Shown: positions 5,559 through 7,821 of the stretch, piece after piece
Layout: each line of letters begins with the position of its first letter
How positions within the stretch are numbered: position 1 is the stretch's first letter
From: an uncultured Candidatus Saccharibacteria bacterium
Lineage (GTDB): Bacteria > Patescibacteriota > Saccharimonadia > Saccharimonadales > Saccharimonadaceae
Assembly (NCBI GenBank): GCA_937902295.1
Contig: CALGUM010000104.1
Span: 1 to 7,821, forward strand
Direction of reading: 5' to 3'
DNA length: 7,821 bases
Program-made: the position numbers and the translations under genes
Notes under the pieces: model-generated
What the model was told of the DNA's origin: nothing
The model's input: only the letters and a program-made list of their open reading frames with translations
Databases searched by the model: none

Positions 5559-5906
5559 GCGAAGATTGCCGTGATGGAATTGTAATGTGCGTGAAAAAAT
5601 AGCGTAGACAGGAGGGATGTGCTAGGCCTCTCGACCTAGCTAGTAGGCTAAGCGCAACAGACCAGCTCCTGGCTATACTATTGGGTTTTTGAAGAGGCCA
5701 GGAGTTAAATCGTATGTCGTTACCAAGATAAAGACCCACGCATGGAGGGTTCATATCTTGGTACACCAGATGGATAAAAGTTTTCAATCTCTACGAGATG
5801 AGTACAGCCGATAGAGATCCTTATTAGATGTTCAATATCGAGAGCACTCAGTTGTCAGGTGAGTGTCGGTACTTACACTGAGGAAGAGCAACAAGCTGTC
5901 TTGTAA
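5547..5906 (+). other. Gene-free, hairpin-rich region; candidate structured RNA
   Basis: There is no credible protein in these 360 bases. Instead there are successive inverted repeats: GCTAGG/CCTAGC (5621-5626/5635-5640), CTCCTGGC/GCCAGGAG (5666-5673/5697-5704), TACCAAGATA/TATCTTGGTA (5721-5730/5754-5763), ATCTCTA/TAGAGAT (5787-5793/5812-5818), CACTCA/TGAGTG (5845-5850/5860-5865) and ACAAG/CTTGT (5891-5895/5900-5904). The third also has ACCC/GGGT inside its loop. A plus-strand promoter (TTGATT-18-TATAAT) precedes the set, so a plus-strand RNA starting near 5564 is the favoured reading. I could not match it to RNase P RNA, tmRNA, SRP RNA or a known riboswitch. No T-rich terminator is seen on the plus strand. 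The alternative is a remnant or boundary of the inserted defence island. The last small hairpin could instead end the TIR transcript. Confidence 0.4.
5721..5763. repeat. Perfect 10-bp inverted repeat with 23-base loop
   Basis: TACCAAGATA (5721-5730) and TATCTTGGTA (5754-5763) are exact reverse complements. Inside the loop ACCC (5734-5737) can pair with GGGT (5747-5750). It is the longest exact inverted repeat I found in the window. It could be an RNA stem, a protein-binding site or a recombination end. Confidence 0.7.
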
Positions 5907-6386
5907 CTACGGCTTTGGTACGCTGTAGGCATTTTCAATCCATGTCTCCATGTTGTGATAGCCTCTATCTCTTATCCAATTATAAGTACGGTAATAGCTG
6001 CTTAAGGGCTGTCCAGTTCGATTAAGGGTCCAGGTGGAGGGAGAGGAGCCGCTACGGTAAGAGTAGCCCTGTGTGGTCGTCATGCCGCCAAGGTCGATGA
6101 ATATGATCCCTTTCTTCTGAGCTATAGACGATTCAATTTCATATTTCACCCACGGTCGGCTTGACGTCTCCGCCCCTACAAGTACAACGGTAATGCTCGA
6201 ACCTTTTAGCTGCGTATCAATCCAAGATTGAATTGTACTCGGCGATTGTTTCTTGATTCGCTCCCACTCGGCTTTATCATGAAACGGCTGAGTATCGGCC
6301 CCTGGGCGTATTCTCCAGCTATTTCTAATCTGACTGACTAGCAGTATGTCGGCATAGTGGAAACTGAAGAAGACTTTACGAGCCAT
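5907..6386 (-). CDS. TIR-like (DUF1863, ThsB-like) domain protein
   Basis: This 159-residue soluble protein is essentially one TIR-like domain of the DUF1863 type. It starts with the first strand RKVFFSFHYAD (3-13). It continues with SWIDTQLKGSSITVVLVG (54-71) and the motif RPWVKYEIESS (77-87), whose Glu83 is placed like the catalytic Glu of NADase TIRs, then the strand GIIFIDL. The C-terminus YNWIRDRGY..METWIENA is typical of the family. In Thoeris defence, ThsB proteins of this family sense phage and make NAD-derived signals that activate an effector. A comparable role here is inference from the domain and the adjacent membrane protein. Its ATG (6386) lies inside the end of the upstream membrane-protein gene, an 11-bp overlap, and has no Shine-Dalgarno, so translation is probably coupled. 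No classic ThsA (SIR2-SLOG or macro) gene is in view. Confidence 0.85.
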   Translation of the reverse strand: MARKVFFSFHYADILLVSQIRNSWRIRPGADTQPFHDKAEWERIKKQSPSTIQSWIDTQLKGSSITVVLVGAETSSRPWVKYEIESSIAQKKGIIFIDLGGMTTTQGYSYRSGSSPSTWTLNRTGQPLSSYYRTYNWIRDRGYHNMETWIENAYSVPKP

Positions 6387-6828
6387 GAATGAAGTCTATC
6401 TTAATGCCAATATCATTCAACGATAGGGTTAATGCCACCAGCATAACCAGCACTGTAAGATAGAAGAGCCAGAGTATGGGTCGTGTTACAGCTGTACCAA
6501 GCCAGACTCGGAATCCGGTATCGGCAATCTTAAGCTCAAAATCAATTTCACTCTCTTTCTTCAGTCGCACCTCGTCATATAGATTTCGAAAAGCTCTTTC
6601 AAGCATTAGGTAATAGGCGTCTACTCCCCAGAAGAGTAGGGTGGCAACTATCGGCACAATCATAAGTAGGCCATTAGAGTCTTGAGTTGCGAAGGCAGAG
6701 ATGCCCGCTATGATAGTGATCGACCAGCCTTTGAACAGAAACGAGTTGGAGGCCATGCGATTGATGACCGCCTGGATAATTTCTAGGTGTTTTCTTTTGT
6801 TGTCGCCGCTATCATTAATTCTCGCCAT
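6376..6828 (-). CDS. Small membrane protein paired with the TIR gene
   Basis: This 150-residue protein has a basic, helical N-terminus (about 10-33, with NKRKHLEIIQAVINRMASNS), hydrophobic segments at about 35-48, 54-74 and 117-137, and a charged helix between (ERAFRNLYDEVRLKKESEIDFE, about 77-98). That predicts three membrane passes with a cytoplasmic helical middle. I do not recognise a named Pfam domain with certainty, although short proteins of this look are, to my recollection, found beside ThsB-like TIR genes. Small membrane proteins in such pairs are usually effectors that breach the membrane or, less often, partners of the sensor. Either is inference here. The ATG at 6828 has no Shine-Dalgarno but a well-placed promoter 6 bases upstream. 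It overlaps the TIR gene by 11 bases, so the two form one operon. Confidence 0.8.
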   Translation of the reverse strand: MARINDSGDNKRKHLEIIQAVINRMASNSFLFKGWSITIIAGISAFATQDSNGLLMIVPIVATLLFWGVDAYYLMLERAFRNLYDEVRLKKESEIDFELKIADTGFRVWLGTAVTRPILWLFYLTVLVMLVALTLSLNDIGIKIDFIHGS

Positions 6829-6834
6829 GTGATC

Positions 6835-6863
6835 ATTCTAAGTAATGACCGGTCTATTTGCAA
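6835..6863 (-). promoter_or_regulatory. Promoter of the membrane-protein/TIR operon
   Basis: On the minus strand TTGCAA (6863-6858) and TAGAAT (6840-6835) are separated by exactly 17 bases, and the -10 ends 6 bases before the ATG at 6828. This is the best matched promoter of the leaderless type in the window. The spacer contains the perfect 8-bp palindrome GACCGGTC (6847-6854), a possible regulator site. Confidence 0.55.
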
Positions 6864-6902
6864 TAGTAGCGGTATTATTAACTGATAAGCTTATGCTTAA
6901 TG

Positions 6903-7821
6903 CTAACGATTACCCTTAGCACGGTTGTGAGGCTTACAGAGCATCTCACAATTCTCTTTTTCAGTAGAGCCACCCTTACTCCATGCAGCGACGTGGTCAG
7001 CGTCCATATCGCTATAGGCCCATATCTTATTTTGATTAGCATCGTGGCCAATAGAACAGTATGAACAGTTCGATACACCTTTTTCCTCGGCTGCCCTTGT
7101 TTGGTCCACATATACTACTTTTTTAGTAGGCTCATCAAACACACGCACGTTCAGTAGCTTAGTATCAGTAGATCCACCCAGTATGTACTCAAACGCCCCT
7201 CGGCGGTCTTTTATTTCATAACTACCTAGAAGCTTACGTAACTCTTCGGAGACTTTTTGCGGGTCATAATTGTTATCGTGATAGGTGTTATAAAGCCTGC
7301 CCCATTCGAGACCTTTCATTGCGCTTTCAACATCTGTAAATACACTCGAGATCCAGTCAATAACTAGATTGAAGTGGACTTTCAGCTCATCAATGTTGGT
7401 GTCGTTGCGGTGCTTGCTCATGTAGGTATCGATAGCACCATTGCTAACCCAGTCAAGTGCACGCTCTAAGTATGTTTGACGCTTAACGTCACCTGAAATA
7501 TAAGCACCCCACTTCTGTACTAGAGAGTTTTGACTGTTGCTAAACTCTTCTCTTGCGAGAGTGACAAACGGTCCCGAATAAACAGCGTTCAAAATCTCTT
7601 GTTCGGTGAGGGGCACACCAGAAATGTTTATAGTCCTAAACCAGTCTTTTATTTCTGGTTCTTCACCCTCACAGACGTAGATAAGCATAGGAGTTTGCAG
7701 TATCTTTTCTTTCAAGGAGGCTGCAAGACCGTCGTAGAATTGCTCATGGCCATTCGCATCCACCCAAGCGAACTTACCTCTAATGAAGCGTCCTATGCTC
7801 GTGATACGCTGCTGTCCGTCC
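6903..7821 (-). CDS. DUF262-HNH nuclease (GmrSD-like), N-terminus beyond window edge
   Basis: The frame is open from the right edge. The first full codons (7820-7806) read DGQQR, the hallmark of DUF262/GmrS domains, followed by ITSIGRFIRGKFAWVD. The start codon therefore lies outside the window, and the GTG at 7763 is internal. About 305 residues are visible. After the rest of DUF262 comes a helical middle. The C-terminal 55 or so residues form an HNH domain with CSYC, DADHV, WSKGG, a CxxH pair (MLCKPH) and a terminal NRAKG. The HNH catalytic His and metal ligands look intact. Related proteins (GmrSD, BrxU, SspE-like DUF262 nucleases) are NTP-dependent enzymes that cut modified phage DNA or act with phosphorothioate systems. 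The exact type cannot be given without the missing N-terminus. It lies 74 bases upstream of the membrane/TIR pair on the same strand. Confidence 0.88.
   Translation of the reverse strand, partial: DGQQRITSIGRFIRGKFAWVDANGHEQFYDGLAASLKEKILQTPMLIYVCEGEEPEIKDWFRTINISGVPLTEQEILNAVYSGPFVTLAREEFSNSQNSLVQKWGAYISGDVKRQTYLERALDWVSNGAIDTYMSKHRNDTNIDELKVHFNLVIDWISSVFTDVESAMKGLEWGRLYNTYHDNNYDPQKVSEELRKLLGSYEIKDRRGAFEYILGGSTDTKLLNVRVFDEPTKKVVYVDQTRAAEEKGVSNCSYCSIGHDANQNKIWAYSDMDADHVAAWSKGGSTEKENCEMLCKPHNRAKGNR

Noticed and set aside
5721..5769. tRNA-like or tmRNA-like element: a 43-base stem-loop followed closely by CACCA
   Set aside because: The length is far too short for a tRNA, there are no D or anticodon arms, and the T-loop consensus fails at the conserved A. 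The nearby CCA is likely chance.
5509..5787. A 92-codon minus-strand open frame overlapping the HIT start and the hairpin region
   Set aside because: It overlaps the well-supported HIT gene, has no recognisable domain, shows low-complexity Ser/Arg/Leu content and has no ribosome binding site or promoter. The underlying DNA is better explained by inverted repeats.
5876..5890. ACTGAGGAAGAGC as a fragment of the RNase P RNA core
   Set aside because: Only a loose likeness to the GAGGAAAGTCC core. The following bases and the partner P4 sequence are absent.
6885..6894. ATAAGCTTAT palindrome after the nuclease gene as a terminator
   Set aside because: It is a self-complementary 10-mer without a loop or T-run, so it cannot form a normal terminator hairpin.
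6878..7111. A 77-codon minus-strand frame inside the nuclease gene
   Set aside because: It is out of frame with the DUF262-HNH reading, whose HNH motif covers the same bases.
1..7821. CRISPR array, insertion sequence or recoded stop codons
   Set aside because: I saw no regularly spaced direct repeats, no transposase motif and no gene that needs a stop codon read through.

Overview
The window looks like a chromosomal segment of a small-genome bacterium. A member of Candidatus Saccharibacteria (TM7/CPR) or a close relative fits best, but that is a judgement from gene content and style, not a proof. The supporting observations are short gene spacing, moderate GC by eye, the standard genetic code (TAA, TAG and TGA all end genes here), a CsoR / DUF305 / DUF4396 metal cassette, and a strong split in translation signals. 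Genes inside the metal operon carry textbook AGGAGG ribosome binding sites. Most first genes of transcription units instead have a -10-like hexamer only 6-10 bases before the start codon, as expected for leaderless mRNAs.

Left third (1-3048, all minus strand): a metal-response operon followed by an ABC exporter. In transcription order it holds a His-rich four-helix DUF4396 membrane protein, a CsoR-type Cu(I)-sensing repressor, a membrane-anchored Met/His-rich DUF305 protein, an ABC ATPase and an ABC-2 permease that runs off the left edge. The promoter has a perfect TTGACA -35 and, over the -10 and start region, the 17-bp palindrome ATACCC-CCGTA-GGGTAT, which resembles known CsoR operators. 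The operon is therefore very probably copper-derepressed and autoregulated. No copper P-type ATPase or CopZ chaperone is visible. The ABC pair may be co-transcribed or may use its own weak promoter.

Middle (3184-5546): four ordinary single genes. These are a TehB-like SAM methyltransferase (+), a HELLH metallopeptidase-like protein (-), an IDI/YfcD-like Nudix hydrolase (+) and a HIT-family nucleotide hydrolase (-). The first two converge with a 4-bp overlap. The peptidase and Nudix genes diverge from a very short shared promoter region.

Between 5547 and 5906 lie 360 bases with no credible gene but a dense series of perfect inverted repeats and a good plus-strand promoter at one end. This is a candidate structured RNA or the edge of an inserted island.

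Right third (5907-7821, minus strand): apparent defence genes. A three-helix membrane protein and a TIR-like (DUF1863/ThsB-like) protein overlap by 11 bases and share a good promoter, which suggests a compact Thoeris-like signalling/effector pair. Upstream is the 3' part of a DUF262-HNH protein (GmrSD-like nuclease) with the DGQQR motif at the window edge and an HNH domain at its C-terminus. The most interesting targets are the membrane/TIR pair, the hairpin-rich region next to it, and the copper operon that lacks the usual exporter.
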